Notes: generated from the letters alone by a model not told the origin. DNA of 42,708 bases from Candidatus Cryptobacteroides intestinigallinarum (GCA_017694785.1 JADIMK010000045.1:1-42708); one strand, 5' to 3'; counted from the first letter of the stretch, positions 31,730-41,070 are shown. Made by a program: numbers and translations.

Positions 31730-32770
31730 ATGAAGATAGGAGATATAGACCTTGGTGAGAGACCGCTTTTCCTTGCGCCTATGGAGGATGTGACCGACGC
31801 ATCGTTCCGTGCTGTGTGCAAGGAATATGGTGCTGATATGATGTACACTGAGTTCGTGTCTTCAGACGGACTCATACGCGATGCGGCGAAATCTCTTGCA
31901 AAGCTTGTCACATATGACTATGAGGCTCCTATAGGAATCCAGATCTACGGCAATATCCCTGAGGCGATGGTTGAGGCTGCCAGGATGGCTGAAAATGCTT
32001 CAAATGTCCCGGGGGGCCATGGCGCTGATGTCATAGATATAAATTTCGGATGTCCTGTCAGCAAGATAGCCCGAAGGGGAGCGGGATCAGGCATGATGAG
32101 GGAGCCGGACAAGATGGTGCAGATCACAAGAATGGTGGTGGATGCCGTCAAACTCCCTGTGACAGTGAAGACAAGGCTCGGGTGGGATGAGGCCTCCAAG
32201 ATAATAGTGGAGCTGGCCGAAAGGCTGCAGGATGCCGGGATAAAGGCTCTGACCATCCATGGAAGGACCCGCAGCCAGATGTATACCGGCAGTGCGGACT
32301 GGACTCTTATCGGCAAGGTGAAGGAGAATCCGAGGATGCATATCCCTATCATAGGAAACGGAGACATTGATTCTCCCCAGAAGGCGAAGGAAGCCTTTGA
32401 CAGGTATGGTGTGGACGGTATCATGATAGGACGGGCCACATATGGTCATCCATGGATATTCAGGGAGATAAGGCATTATCTGGATACAGGCGAACTCCTT
32501 CCGCCGATGCCGATACCTGAAAGAGTAGCTCTGGCCAAACGTCATCTGGAGAAGTCAATTGTTTTCAAGGGAGAAAAAATCGGCATACTGGAGATGAGAC
32601 GGCATCTTTCTTGCTACTTCAAGGGACTTCCAGACTTCAAGGAGACACGGCTCCGTCTTGTCACTCTGACGGATCCGGAAGAGCTTTATGCCCTGCTGGA
32701 TTACATCGGTGAGCGTTGGGGCGGAACTGCACCTCCTGCGGCAGTCTCCGTCTATGACGGAAAGCAATAA
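31730..32770 (+). CDS. dusB: tRNA-dihydrouridine synthase
   Basis: FMN-dependent enzyme reducing specific uridines of tRNA to dihydrouridine. The 346-residue product has a TIM barrel with LFLAPMEDVTDASFR at the N terminus, INFGCPVSKIARRGAGSGMM (catalytic Cys), VTVKTRLGWD, LTIHGRTRSQMYTGSADW, and GNGDIDSP/GIMIGRATYGHPW for FMN phosphate binding, followed by the helical tRNA-recognition domain. The overall pattern is DusB-like, but I cannot determine the modified position. The start ATG 31730 follows the -7 box; the lpxK promoter is divergent in the same gap. Confidence 0.92.
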   Translation: MKIGDIDLGERPLFLAPMEDVTDASFRAVCKEYGADMMYTEFVSSDGLIRDAAKSLAKLVTYDYEAPIGIQIYGNIPEAMVEAARMAENASNVPGGHGADVIDINFGCPVSKIARRGAGSGMMREPDKMVQITRMVVDAVKLPVTVKTRLGWDEASKIIVELAERLQDAGIKALTIHGRTRSQMYTGSADWTLIGKVKENPRMHIPIIGNGDIDSPQKAKEAFDRYGVDGIMIGRATYGHPWIFREIRHYLDTGELLPPMPIPERVALAKRHLEKSIVFKGEKIGILEMRRHLSCYFKGLPDFKETRLRLVTLTDPEELYALLDYIGERWGGTAPPAAVSVYDGKQ

Positions 32771-32780
32771 TATCAAAAGG

Positions 32781-32788
32781 TATCTTTG
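32781..32788 (+). promoter_or_regulatory. Candidate promoter of pfkA
   Basis: TATCTTTG, exact -7 box, 18 bases before the pfkA ATG and 10 bases after the dusB stop. Confidence 0.5.
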
Positions 32789-32806
32789 AAACATTTATAA
32801 TAGATT

Positions 32807-33790
32807 ATGGCAAAGACTATTTCAACAGTTGGCGTCCTCACCTCCGGAGGTGATGCGCCAGGAATGAATGCGGCTATCAGGGCCGTGACCAGGGCTTCCA
32901 TCTACAACGGATGGAAAGTAATGGGAATATACAGAGGCTATGAAGGTCTCATCAATGATGAAATCCAGGAGCTTACATCGCAGAGTGTAAGCAGCACCAT
33001 ACAGAGGGGCGGAACAATCCTGAAAACAGCGCGCTCAAAGGATTTCATGACCCCGGAAGGCAGGCAGAAGGCTTATGACAATATGGTTGCCCATGGAATA
33101 GATGCGCTCATTGTCATCGGCGGCAATGGTTCACTTGCCGGAGCCCAGGTCTTCGCCCAGGAATTCGATGTGCCTTGCATAGGACTGCCTGGAACAATTG
33201 ACAATGACCTCTACGGTACAGATTCTACTATAGGATATGATACTGCGCTCAATACGATTGTGGAGTGCGTGGACAAGATACGTGACACCGCTACATCGCA
33301 TAACCGCATATTCTTTATAGAGGTAATGGGACGTGATGCCGGTTTCCTTGCCCAGAACAGCGCGATAGCCAGCGGTGCAGAGGCCGCCATCATCCCGGAA
33401 GACCAGACGGACATCGACCAGCTGGAGCAGTTCATCAGCCGCGGATTCCGCAAGAGCAAGAACAGCAGTATTGTCATCGTGTCCGAGAGTCCGAAGGACG
33501 GTGGCGCAATGCATTACGCTGAGCGTGTACGCAAGGAGTATCCTCAGTATGATGTGAGGGTATCTATCCTCGGACATCTCCAGAGAGGAGGTTCTCCGAG
33601 CGCCTTCGACCGTATCCTTGCCAGCCGTCTCGGAACCGCAAGCATCGAGGCACTGAAGGAAGGCCAGAGGAATGTTATGGTCGGCATCTCCAATGACAAG
33701 ATCGTCTACGTGCCTTTCAGCCGTGCCATCAAGAAGGACAAGCCTATCGACAAGGAGCTGATCAATGTGCTGAATGTGCTTTCGATCTGA
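32807..33790 (+). CDS. pfkA: 6-phosphofructokinase
   Basis: Phosphorylates fructose 6-phosphate at the committed step of glycolysis. The 327-residue protein has [21 protein letters not shown] at the N terminus, [21 protein letters not shown] (the Gly of PGTIDND is the ATP-type residue; the first Asp of DND corresponds to the catalytic base), [11 protein letters not shown], and [14 protein letters not shown]. The nucleotide/metal loop normally read as GGDGS is GGNGS here: codon AAT at 33125-33127 gives Asn107 at the position of E. coli Asp103, which helps bind Mg-ATP. Donor use or rate could differ. A 15-base-pair hairpin follows the stop codon. Confidence 0.94.
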   Translation: MAKTISTVGVLTSGGDAPGMNAAIRAVTRASIYNGWKVMGIYRGYEGLINDEIQELTSQSVSSTIQRGGTILKTARSKDFMTPEGRQKAYDNMVAHGIDALIVIGGNGSLAGAQVFAQEFDVPCIGLPGTIDNDLYGTDSTIGYDTALNTIVECVDKIRDTATSHNRIFFIEVMGRDAGFLAQNSAIASGAEAAIIPEDQTDIDQLEQFISRGFRKSKNSSIVIVSESPKDGGAMHYAERVRKEYPQYDVRVSILGHLQRGGSPSAFDRILASRLGTASIEALKEGQRNVMVGISNDKIVYVPFSRAIKKDKPIDKELINVLNVLSI

Positions 33791-33823
33791 GCCGGGATTC
33801 TTCTGCTCACAAAGTTAAAAAAT

Positions 33824-33866
33824 GAAATATGCTCACCATTCAAGTTTAAGCTGGTGAGCATATTTC
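33824..33866 (+). terminator. Hairpin terminator after pfkA
   Basis: GAAATATGCTCACCA (33824-33838) and TGGTGAGCATATTTC (33852-33866) form a perfect 15-base-pair stem with a 13-base loop. The A/T-rich outer stem supplies T residues, but no separate T-run follows, so termination efficiency is uncertain. It separates pfkA from the glycan locus. Confidence 0.65.
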
Positions 33867-33898
33867 GTTATATATGTTACGAAATGTCAAAGATGTGG

Positions 33899-33929
33899 TT
33901 TGTTTGAATACATATTTGTACTATATTTG
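33899..33929 (+). promoter_or_regulatory. Consensus promoter of the susCD-type operon
   Basis: TTTG (33899-33902), exactly 19 bases, then TATATTTG (33922-33929): a perfect match to both Bacteroidetes promoter elements. Transcription should start near 33936, giving a leader of about 56 bases. A promoter this good for the housekeeping sigma factor suggests substantial basal expression. Confidence 0.8.
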
Positions 33930-33931
33930 CC

Positions 33932-33958
33932 ATCTGATCTGCTGAGTGCAGGTCAGAT
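33932..33958 (+). promoter_or_regulatory. Hairpin at the 5' end of the susC leader
   Basis: ATCTGATCTGC (33932-33942) pairs with GCAGGTCAGAT (33948-33958), eleven pairs with one G-U, and a five-base loop. It sits at the predicted transcription start of the operon, where it could stabilise the mRNA or be a target of an antisense RNA; no T-run follows. Confidence 0.55.
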
Positions 33959-33991
33959 ACCACATAATTATTAATAACCAAAATTCTGTTT

Positions 33992-36900
33992 ATGCTACAA
34001 ACAATGAAGTCATCATTGTTCAGGTGCTGTATCGCTTTACTCGCTTCCGCAGCTCTGGGCATGCTGGCACCGTTGTCTGTCTTTGCTCAGGATGCAAATG
34101 ACGGAAGCGGGACTGTCAGCGGAACTGTAATTGATGAACAAGGGCCGGTCGCAGGAGCTGCCGTCATGATCAAGGACGGACAGGGAGGAGTCACTACCGG
34201 ACTTGATGGAGAGTTTTCTCTTTCCGGACTTAAATCAAATGATGTTATTGTGTTCTCGCTTCTCGGCTATGAGACCCAGGAAGTCGCATGGAACGGGGAG
34301 GCTGTTCTCAATGTGACTCTGAAGCCTTCTGCTGAGTTCCTTGACGAGGTCGTCGTTACCGCACTCGGTATCAAAAGGGCTGAGAAAGCCTTGAGCTACA
34401 ACGTGCAGGAAGTCGATTCAGGCGAACTTCTCAGGGCCCAGGACGTCAATTTCGTCAACTCACTCAACGGTAAGATCGCCGGTGTGACAATCAACAAGAG
34501 CGCAAGCGGCGTCGGTGGTGCTACAAGAGTCGTCATGAGAGGTGCGAAGTCAATAGAAGGAGACAACAATGTACTCTATGTGATTGACGGTATTCCTCTT
34601 GTAAACACTACGCTCGGCCAAGGAAATGATGTCATGGGCGAATCCCGTGCCACGACTGAAGGTATAGCGGATTTCAATCCTGAGGACATCGAAAGCATTT
34701 CTGTCCTGAGCGGACCTTCAGCAGCTGCCCTCTACGGAAGCAGTGCTGCAAACGGTGTCATCCTCATAACTACCAGGAAAGGAGAAGAGGGAAAAGTTTC
34801 CCTGTCATTCTCCTCTACTTCAGAGTTCAGCAATGCCTACATGACACCGGAGTTCCAGAATACCTACGGAAACCTGCCTGGTGTCTATGAAAGCTGGGGA
34901 AACAAGCTTCCTGAGCCGAATTCCTATGATCCGAAGAAGGATTTCTTCGAGACAGGAATGACATTCATCAATTCCCTTACTCTTACTACAGGAAACAAGT
35001 ACAACCAGACCTATGCTTCAGTTTCTTCGACCAACGCCACCGGTATTGTGCCGAACAACAAGTATGACCGTCTGAACCTTACTATCCGCAACACTTCTTC
35101 TTTCCTTAAGGACAAGATACAGCTTGATCTTGGTGCATCATATGTCAACCAGAAGGACCAGAACATGGTCTCACAGGGACGTTACTGGAATCCTGTGATG
35201 GCTGCATACCTTTACCCGAGGGGAGAAAGCTGGGATGCCATCAGGTCTTTCGAGCGCTTTGACCAGAGCAGGAATATACCGGTACAGTACTGGCCTATTT
35301 CAGACAATACTTTCGGTATGGACAACCCGTACTGGACTGCCTACAGGACAGTATCTCCGAGCAAGAAGAACCGCTATATGTTCAATGTAGGCCTGACATA
35401 CAATATCCTCGACTGGCTCAACATCACGGCCCGCTATCGTCTTGACGATTCCTATATAGAATATGAGAGGAAAGTGTATGCTACTTCAAACGACATCTTT
35501 ACCGAAGGTTCGTCAAAAGGACTCTATGAGTACAACTCCTTCAGAGACCGTCAGGAGTATGCCGATGTCATGCTCAACATCAACAAGAAGCTCGGGAATT
35601 TCAACATCTCTGCCAACATAGGTTACAGCTACACGAACTACTGGTCCTATACAAGAGGATACAGGGGTCCGCTGATGCTCGTCCCTAACCTCTTCTCGTT
35701 CGGAAACATCGATGCAGCAGGAGCACGTTCGATCGAGTCCGGCGGCGACAGCAGGGTACGCAACAATGCAGTCTTCGCAAATGTCGAACTCGGCTGGAAG
35801 AACATGCTTTACCTGACTGTTACAGGAAGAAATGACTGGAACTCACGTCTGGTCAACACAGCCAACCCTTCATTCTTCTATCCTTCAGTAGGTCTTTCCG
35901 CCATCATTTCAGAAATGGTGAATATGCCGGAGTGGTTCTCTTACTTGAAGGTACGCGGATCATATACTGAAGTAGGTGCGCCTATCTCACGTTCGGGTCT
36001 TACTCCTGGTACTGTCACAACTCCGATTGTCGGCGGTATCCTCCAGGAGACAGGTATCTATCCTTTCACTGACTTCAAGGCAGAGCGCACGCGTTCATAC
36101 GAGTTCGGACTTGAACTCCGTCTGTGGAACAACCTCCGTGCACAGGTGACTTACTATAAGTCGAATACATACAATCAGACATTCGTCGGAGAGCTTCCTG
36201 AGTATTCCGGATACAAGCAGATCTATCTCCAGGCCGGAAACGTGGAGAACCGCGGATGGGAGGCATCTCTCGGATATACAAATACTTTCAAGGACTTCTA
36301 TGTGTCATCGGTGCTGACCTTCTCAAGGAACGTCAATGAAATCAAGGAGATGGTGCATGACTATAAGACAGACATGAGTCTTGAGCCAATCAACATCCCT
36401 GAAGTACTGAAGGACAACGGCCGTGTCATCCTGAAGGAAGGCGGCAGCATCAACGACATCTATGCGAATACTTTCTTCAAGAAGGACAGCCAGGGTTTCG
36501 TTGAGATGGGAGGAGACGGTGCATTCACGATGGAAGCAGGTGATCCTGTTTTCCTCGGAAAGACTACTCCTGACTTCACCCTCGGATGGAACAACGCATT
36601 CTCATACAAAGGCTTCAATCTCAGTTTCCTCATCAACGGACGTTTCGGAGGAGTCGTCACTTCATCGACAGAGGCTATCCTTGACCGTTTCGGCGTGTCC
36701 AAGGCTTCCGGTGATGCCCGTGATGCAGGCGGTGTGATGCTTCCTGGACAGGGCATGGTTCCGGCAGAGACATATTACAAGATGGTAGGTACCGGTGATT
36801 ACCAGACATCCGGATATTATGTCTACAGTGCGACCAACATCCGTCTCCAGGAAGTTACATTCGGATATACATTCCCGGACAAATGGTTCAACAATGTGCT

Positions 36901-37069
36901 TAAAGGTCTTACACTTACTTTCATTGCGAACAATCCGTGGATGATCTACTGCAAGGCCCCTTACGATCCTGAGCTCACTCCGTCGACAGGAACCTACGGA
37001 CAGGGCAACGATTACTTTATGCAGCCGAGCGTCAGAAGCTATGCTGTAAGTGTCAAATTCAAATTCTGA
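33992..37069 (+). CDS. SusC/RagA-type TonB-dependent outer-membrane transporter
   Basis: Imports oligosaccharides across the outer membrane with its SusD partner. The 1025-residue protein has a signal peptide ending LSVFAQD (about 1-32), a carboxypeptidase-regulatory-like domain (about 40-115, with DGEFSLSGL), a TonB-box region, a plug (about 125-260, LNGKIAGVTINKSASGVGG, VLYVIDGIPL, AALYGSSAANGVILITTRKG) and a beta-barrel ending in Phe (VSVKFKF), as outer-membrane proteins do. No N-terminal STN domain is present, so control by an anti-sigma factor is unlikely. An ATG at 34004 in frame is an equally usable start. It is first in a four-gene operon. Confidence 0.95.
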   Translation: MLQTMKSSLFRCCIALLASAALGMLAPLSVFAQDANDGSGTVSGTVIDEQGPVAGAAVMIKDGQGGVTTGLDGEFSLSGLKSNDVIVFSLLGYETQEVAWNGEAVLNVTLKPSAEFLDEVVVTALGIKRAEKALSYNVQEVDSGELLRAQDVNFVNSLNGKIAGVTINKSASGVGGATRVVMRGAKSIEGDNNVLYVIDGIPLVNTTLGQGNDVMGESRATTEGIADFNPEDIESISVLSGPSAAALYGSSAANGVILITTRKGEEGKVSLSFSSTSEFSNAYMTPEFQNTYGNLPGVYESWGNKLPEPNSYDPKKDFFETGMTFINSLTLTTGNKYNQTYASVSSTNATGIVPNNKYDRLNLTIRNTSSFLKDKIQLDLGASYVNQKDQNMVSQGRYWNPVMAAYLYPRGESWDAIRSFERFDQSRNIPVQYWPISDNTFGMDNPYWTAYRTVSPSKKNRYMFNVGLTYNILDWLNITARYRLDDSYIEYERKVYATSNDIFTEGSSKGLYEYNSFRDRQEYADVMLNINKKLGNFNISANIGYSYTNYWSYTRGYRGPLMLVPNLFSFGNIDAAGARSIESGGDSRVRNNAVFANVELGWKNMLYLTVTGRNDWNSRLVNTANPSFFYPSVGLSAIISEMVNMPEWFSYLKVRGSYTEVGAPISRSGLTPGTVTTPIVGGILQETGIYPFTDFKAERTRSYEFGLELRLWNNLRAQVTYYKSNTYNQTFVGELPEYSGYKQIYLQAGNVENRGWEASLGYTNTFKDFYVSSVLTFSRNVNEIKEMVHDYKTDMSLEPINIPEVLKDNGRVILKEGGSINDIYANTFFKKDSQGFVEMGGDGAFTMEAGDPVFLGKTTPDFTLGWNNAFSYKGFNLSFLINGRFGGVVTSSTEAILDRFGVSKASGDARDAGGVMLPGQGMVPAETYYKMVGTGDYQTSGYYVYSATNIRLQEVTFGYTFPDKWFNNVLKGLTLTFIANNPWMIYCKAPYDPELTPSTGTYGQGNDYFMQPSVRSYAVSVKFKF

Positions 37070-38670
37070 TGAAAATGAAAAGAATCCTATATAAATCACT
37101 GGTATCTGCCGGAGCCTTGTCGCTGCTGATGCTACCGTCCTGCAACTACGAGGAGATCAATACCAATCCGTATGAGAAGACGGAAGAGATGGGCGCCATG
37201 GACGGTATCGCCATGGGAGCATCCATTACAACCATGGAAAGATTCGTGTTCCCTGTCGGAACGCAGGCTGACGGTACTGATATCATCAACCAGTATCAGG
37301 TGGCCTATCTGCTGAGTGCTGACGGCTGGAGCGGCTATGTCGCCGAGGACAACAACTGGTACAGCGGTCTCAACAACCTTACCTATTATCTTCAGGACGA
37401 CTGGGTGTCAGCTACTTACAAAAATTCATATACCGAGCTTCTTTCTCCATGGAAAAAGATAAAGCAGGAAGCTGAAAAGGTTGAAGACAAGGCTACATTC
37501 GCTCTTGCCCAGATACTTAAGATTTCAGCATGGCACAAGACACTTGAGTCATTCGGGCCTATTCCTTATACTCATGCCGGAGAGATGGCTCTGGTCATTC
37601 CTTTCGACAGCGAGGAAGCTGTATATGACGCAATGTTTACAGATCTCAAGACAGCGGTAACGGATCTTACATCACTGGCAGAGTCAGGTGGCACTGTCGC
37701 GGCCAACTATGATGCCGTATATGCCGGGGATGCGAGGAAATGGGTGAAATATGCCAATTCACTCATGCTCCGTCTGGCTATGAGGCTCAGATACGTTGCT
37801 CCTGAGAAATCACATCAGTGGGTTTCTGAGGCTCTGAATAATTCAATCGGAGTCATGACTGCGGCTGATGATGCTGCCAAGATGAGCACAGGCGCAGGCT
37901 ACGTGTTCGTGAACAATATCGCATATTGCGCCCAGAACTACGGAGAGGCAAGGGCATGTACTTCGATGTACGCGTACCTCAACGGCTATCAGGATCCTCG
38001 TCTTTCTGCTTATATGCTGCCTTCCGAGTCTACGGCTGCGCTTACGGCCTACGACGGGAAGAAATATGCTCCGGTACCTCCGGGCACGGCATCCGGACCT
38101 GGAACTTATGAGGATTATTCCCTTCCTAATCTGACAAGTTCATCTCCTACATATTGGATGAAGGCTTCGGAAGTGTACTTCCTTCGTGCCGAGGCAGCTC
38201 TTTTCTGGCCGGAATTAGGAGATGCGGCTTCCCTTTATCGTCAGGGTGTCGAGATGTCGTTCCAGGAAAACGCCGTCAGCTCAGATGTAGATGCATATCT
38301 TTCTTCAGGCCGGGCTCCTGTGTCTGTAAGCATAAACGGATATTCGGCACCGGCTCCTACAACAGCTACTACGGAATTTTCCGGCACAGAGGAGCAGAAG
38401 CTTGAGAAGATCATGATCCAGAAATGGATTGCAATGTTCCCTAACGGCCAGGAGGCTTGGACAGAGTGGAGAAGGACGGGCTATCCGAAGCTCAACGAGG
38501 TATCGGTAAACAACGGTCCTGTAAGCAAGTCCCAGGGAATACGCCGCATGGTTTATCCTCAGAGCTTCTCGCAGTCAGCTGAAGATGCTGCCAACTACCA
38601 GACAGCCGTCGGTATGCTGAAGGACCGTACGGATTCACCATCTTCAAGACTCTGGTGGGATTGCCGCTGA
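37069..38670 (+). CDS. SusD/RagB-family surface glycan-binding lipoprotein
   Basis: Forms the lid on the SusC transporter and binds its glycan. The 533-residue product has a lipoprotein signal (MKMKRILYKSLVSAGALSLLM, then LPSC; lipid on Cys25 or thereabouts), TPR-like helices typical of SusD (FALAQILKISAWHKTLESFGPIPYT, and a C-terminal WMKASEVYFLRAEAALF) and the usual C-terminal RLWWD motif. It belongs to the SusD-like subgroup found beside GH18 enzymes. The start codon overlaps the susC stop (TGATG), so translation is coupled. Ligand specificity cannot be read directly. Confidence 0.94.
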   Translation: MKMKRILYKSLVSAGALSLLMLPSCNYEEINTNPYEKTEEMGAMDGIAMGASITTMERFVFPVGTQADGTDIINQYQVAYLLSADGWSGYVAEDNNWYSGLNNLTYYLQDDWVSATYKNSYTELLSPWKKIKQEAEKVEDKATFALAQILKISAWHKTLESFGPIPYTHAGEMALVIPFDSEEAVYDAMFTDLKTAVTDLTSLAESGGTVAANYDAVYAGDARKWVKYANSLMLRLAMRLRYVAPEKSHQWVSEALNNSIGVMTAADDAAKMSTGAGYVFVNNIAYCAQNYGEARACTSMYAYLNGYQDPRLSAYMLPSESTAALTAYDGKKYAPVPPGTASGPGTYEDYSLPNLTSSSPTYWMKASEVYFLRAEAALFWPELGDAASLYRQGVEMSFQENAVSSDVDAYLSSGRAPVSVSINGYSAPAPTTATTEFSGTEEQKLEKIMIQKWIAMFPNGQEAWTEWRRTGYPKLNEVSVNNGPVSKSQGIRRMVYPQSFSQSAEDAANYQTAVGMLKDRTDSPSSRLWWDCR

Positions 38671-38709
38671 TGTCAGTCAGCAATGCTATACTGAAATCAA
38701 TTGAAAATA

Positions 38710-39861
38710 ATGGTTATGAACAATAGACTGAAAAAATTTCTGATTGCTCCGGCAATGCTTGCCGGAATGCTGACCTTCTCCTGTACAGAGGTCGAGAAGA
38801 TCGAAATCGAACATATCGGTGGCTACAATACCATGGACAACGAGGAGAGCGAGGCATACTACGCCAATCTCCGGGCCTATAAGGACCAGATGTGGAACTA
38901 TGGCCGTCCTGTGGCATTCGGATGGTTCTCTGACTGGTCTCCTTACGGAGCTTCAAGAGGCGGATATCTTACATCTGTGCCGGACAGCATGGACATCATC
39001 TCCATGTGGAGCGGTGCACCGGGGCGCTTCGAGATAACTCCTGAGCAGAAGGCCGACAAGGAATTCGTACAGAAAAAGAAAGGAATCAAGCTCCTTGAGG
39101 TAAGCCTTCTTTCCCACCTCGGAAAAGGCAGGACTCCTGAGTCAATATATACTCCTCTGTATGTGCAGGCTGAAGAAGAAGGCTGGTCAGACTCCCAGCT
39201 TGAGCTGGCAAAGAAGCATGCCCGCTGGGATTACTGGGGCTTTACTTCCCATGATCTCAACAACTTCGAAGAACTGAAGGCTGCCCATACAAGATTCGCA
39301 AAGGCACTCTGCGACTCTCTCGTTGTGAACGAGTGGGACGGCTTCGACATCGACTGGGAGCCGGGCGCAGGCTTCAATGATGCCGACGGGACTCTTGCCG
39401 GCAACTCAAACGAGTCTCAGCTCATACTTCATCTTGTCAAGGAGATGGGCAAATACATCGGCCCTATGAGCGATCCCGAAGGCAAGGGCCATAAGCTCCT
39501 CTGTGTTGACGGTGTGATCAGTGTGTTCTACAACAATTGTCCGGAGTACATAGACTATTTCATTCTCCAGTCATATGGTAGAGTGGATGGTCTGGACGGA
39601 TATATTCCGAATACCCACAAGTTCATCCTTACCGAGAACTTCGAACAGTATGCAACGTCTGGCGGCAGTATCCTCAGGCAGGCAGCATACATGCCGTCAA
39701 GCGGCTACAAGGGTGGTGTAGGTGCTTACCGTTTCCAGAAAGACTATGACAATACTCCGGACTACAAGTATATGCGCAAGGCTATCCAGGAGAACCAGCG
39801 TGTCTTCAACGAGTGGAAAGCCGCACAGAACGGAGTGTCTGAAGAAGGTTCAGAACAGTAA
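38710..39861 (+). CDS. GH18-family surface lipoprotein (endo-beta-N-acetylglucosaminidase-like)
   Basis: GH18 enzymes cleave chitin or the chitobiose core of N-glycans by substrate-assisted catalysis. The 383-residue product has a signal peptide with LTFSC (lipid on a Cys near residue 27), an acidic post-Cys stretch of the kind that exports lipoproteins to the cell surface, and a barrel domain with the intact catalytic motif D210-GF-D213-I-D215-W-E217, where Glu is the acid and the preceding Asp stabilises the oxazoline. Its short single-domain form resembles Endo F/H-type enzymes more than chitinases. Start codon ATG 38710 or 38716. It follows susD by 39 bases. Substrate is inferred from context. 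Confidence 0.88.
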   Translation: MVMNNRLKKFLIAPAMLAGMLTFSCTEVEKIEIEHIGGYNTMDNEESEAYYANLRAYKDQMWNYGRPVAFGWFSDWSPYGASRGGYLTSVPDSMDIISMWSGAPGRFEITPEQKADKEFVQKKKGIKLLEVSLLSHLGKGRTPESIYTPLYVQAEEEGWSDSQLELAKKHARWDYWGFTSHDLNNFEELKAAHTRFAKALCDSLVVNEWDGFDIDWEPGAGFNDADGTLAGNSNESQLILHLVKEMGKYIGPMSDPEGKGHKLLCVDGVISVFYNNCPEYIDYFILQSYGRVDGLDGYIPNTHKFILTENFEQYATSGGSILRQAAYMPSSGYKGGVGAYRFQKDYDNTPDYKYMRKAIQENQRVFNEWKAAQNGVSEEGSEQ

Positions 39862-39864
39862 AAA

Positions 39865-41010
39865 ATGAAAGATATGAATAAAAGAATATTCAAAGCCTCG
39901 GCAGTCTTCGGCCTCGGAGCCGTACTTGCTGCAGGCTGTCAGGACAAGGAGGCGGAACTCCTGGCTCCGAAGCTTTACTTCGAGGATGCGGAAAATGTCA
40001 TCGAAGTCGGAGAAAGTGCGGAAATGACATACGATCTGCAGAGCCGTCTCACCAGCAAGACAACGGAAGATGTTGCTGTGACATATTCGATCCTTACAGA
40101 CGAAAGTGTCGTGGCGGACTACAACCAGAAACACGGTAAGGAATATACCATGTACACAGGGGCTTCTCTTGGCGGAGAGACAGCCACTATACCTGCGGGA
40201 GACATATATGCTTCTGCAATCGATCTGAATATGACTGGCCTTGATGCCATCGAGGAAGGAAAATCGATGCTCCTGGCTGTCAAGGTGACCACGGACAATG
40301 TACCGGTCATTGACGGTTCGGACATTACATATTTTGTCCTGACCAAACCTGTTGAGATCAAGCAGGCTGCACGTTTCAGCAGTTCATACGTAAAGGTGCC
40401 GATTTCACCTCTTAATGTCTTTACTGATGTTACTTATGAAGCTATTGTCAATGTGAACAGCTTCAGGGACAACAATACAGTGATGGGCTGCGAAGGTGTG
40501 ATGATCATGCGTATCGGAGATGCAGGTGGCGGAACAGTGCCTCGTGATATCCTCCAGATGGCCGGAAAGTCTGAACTGACCTGGTATGACAATCCTCTGC
40601 AGGCCGGCAAGTGGTATCATCTTGCGTTCACCTGCAGTTCTTCCGGAGAGGGAAAACTTTATGTCAACGGAGAAAATGTGGTCACAGGAAGCTTCTCCAT
40701 GTCGGCTGACCTCACGGCCGGAGGTGCTGACTATGGCTTCTCTATAGGTCAGGTGCCTAACTTCAAGTGGGGCACCCGTCCGTTCGACGGATATATGAGT
40801 GAAGTAAGACTCTGGAATGTAGTGCGTACTGCAAACCAGATCAAGGAAAACATGCTTACTGTGGATCCTTCGAGCCCTGGTCTTGTGGCATATTACAAAT
40901 TCAACGGCGATGTCAAAGATTCATCACCGAACGGATATGATCCTCAGGATTACAGAGGTGTATCTTTTGAAACTCTTTCCAATCCTGTCGCCATCGGAGG
41001 TAATCTCTGA
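39865..41010 (+). CDS. DUF1735 plus LamG-domain surface lipoprotein
   Basis: Probable surface glycan-binding protein. The 381-residue product has a lipoprotein signal ending LAAGC followed by QDKEAE, a DUF1735 domain (about 35-160, VAVTYSILTDESVVADYNQKHG), and a concanavalin-like LamG jelly-roll (about 170-370, KWYHLAFTCSSSGEGKLYVNGE, GYMSEVRLWNVVRTANQIKEN, GLVAYYKFNGD). The same domain pair occurs in surface binding proteins of N-glycan loci in Bacteroides. It starts 3 bases after the GH18 stop and ends the operon; the next gene is ribosomal, with its own promoter. Confidence 0.9.
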   Translation: MKDMNKRIFKASAVFGLGAVLAAGCQDKEAELLAPKLYFEDAENVIEVGESAEMTYDLQSRLTSKTTEDVAVTYSILTDESVVADYNQKHGKEYTMYTGASLGGETATIPAGDIYASAIDLNMTGLDAIEEGKSMLLAVKVTTDNVPVIDGSDITYFVLTKPVEIKQAARFSSSYVKVPISPLNVFTDVTYEAIVNVNSFRDNNTVMGCEGVMIMRIGDAGGGTVPRDILQMAGKSELTWYDNPLQAGKWYHLAFTCSSSGEGKLYVNGENVVTGSFSMSADLTAGGADYGFSIGQVPNFKWGTRPFDGYMSEVRLWNVVRTANQIKENMLTVDPSSPGLVAYYKFNGDVKDSSPNGYDPQDYRGVSFETLSNPVAIGGNL

Positions 41011-41039
41011 TCTGAAAATCACTGATTTTGCAGTCAGAT

Positions 41040-41070
41040 TTTGCTGATTGGAAATATTTTATTATCTTTG
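41040..41070 (+). promoter_or_regulatory. Consensus promoter of rplM-rpsI
   Basis: TTTG (41040-41043), exactly 19 bases, then TATCTTTG (41063-41070): both elements perfect. Predicted start near 41077, about 55 bases before the rplM start codon. Confidence 0.8.
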
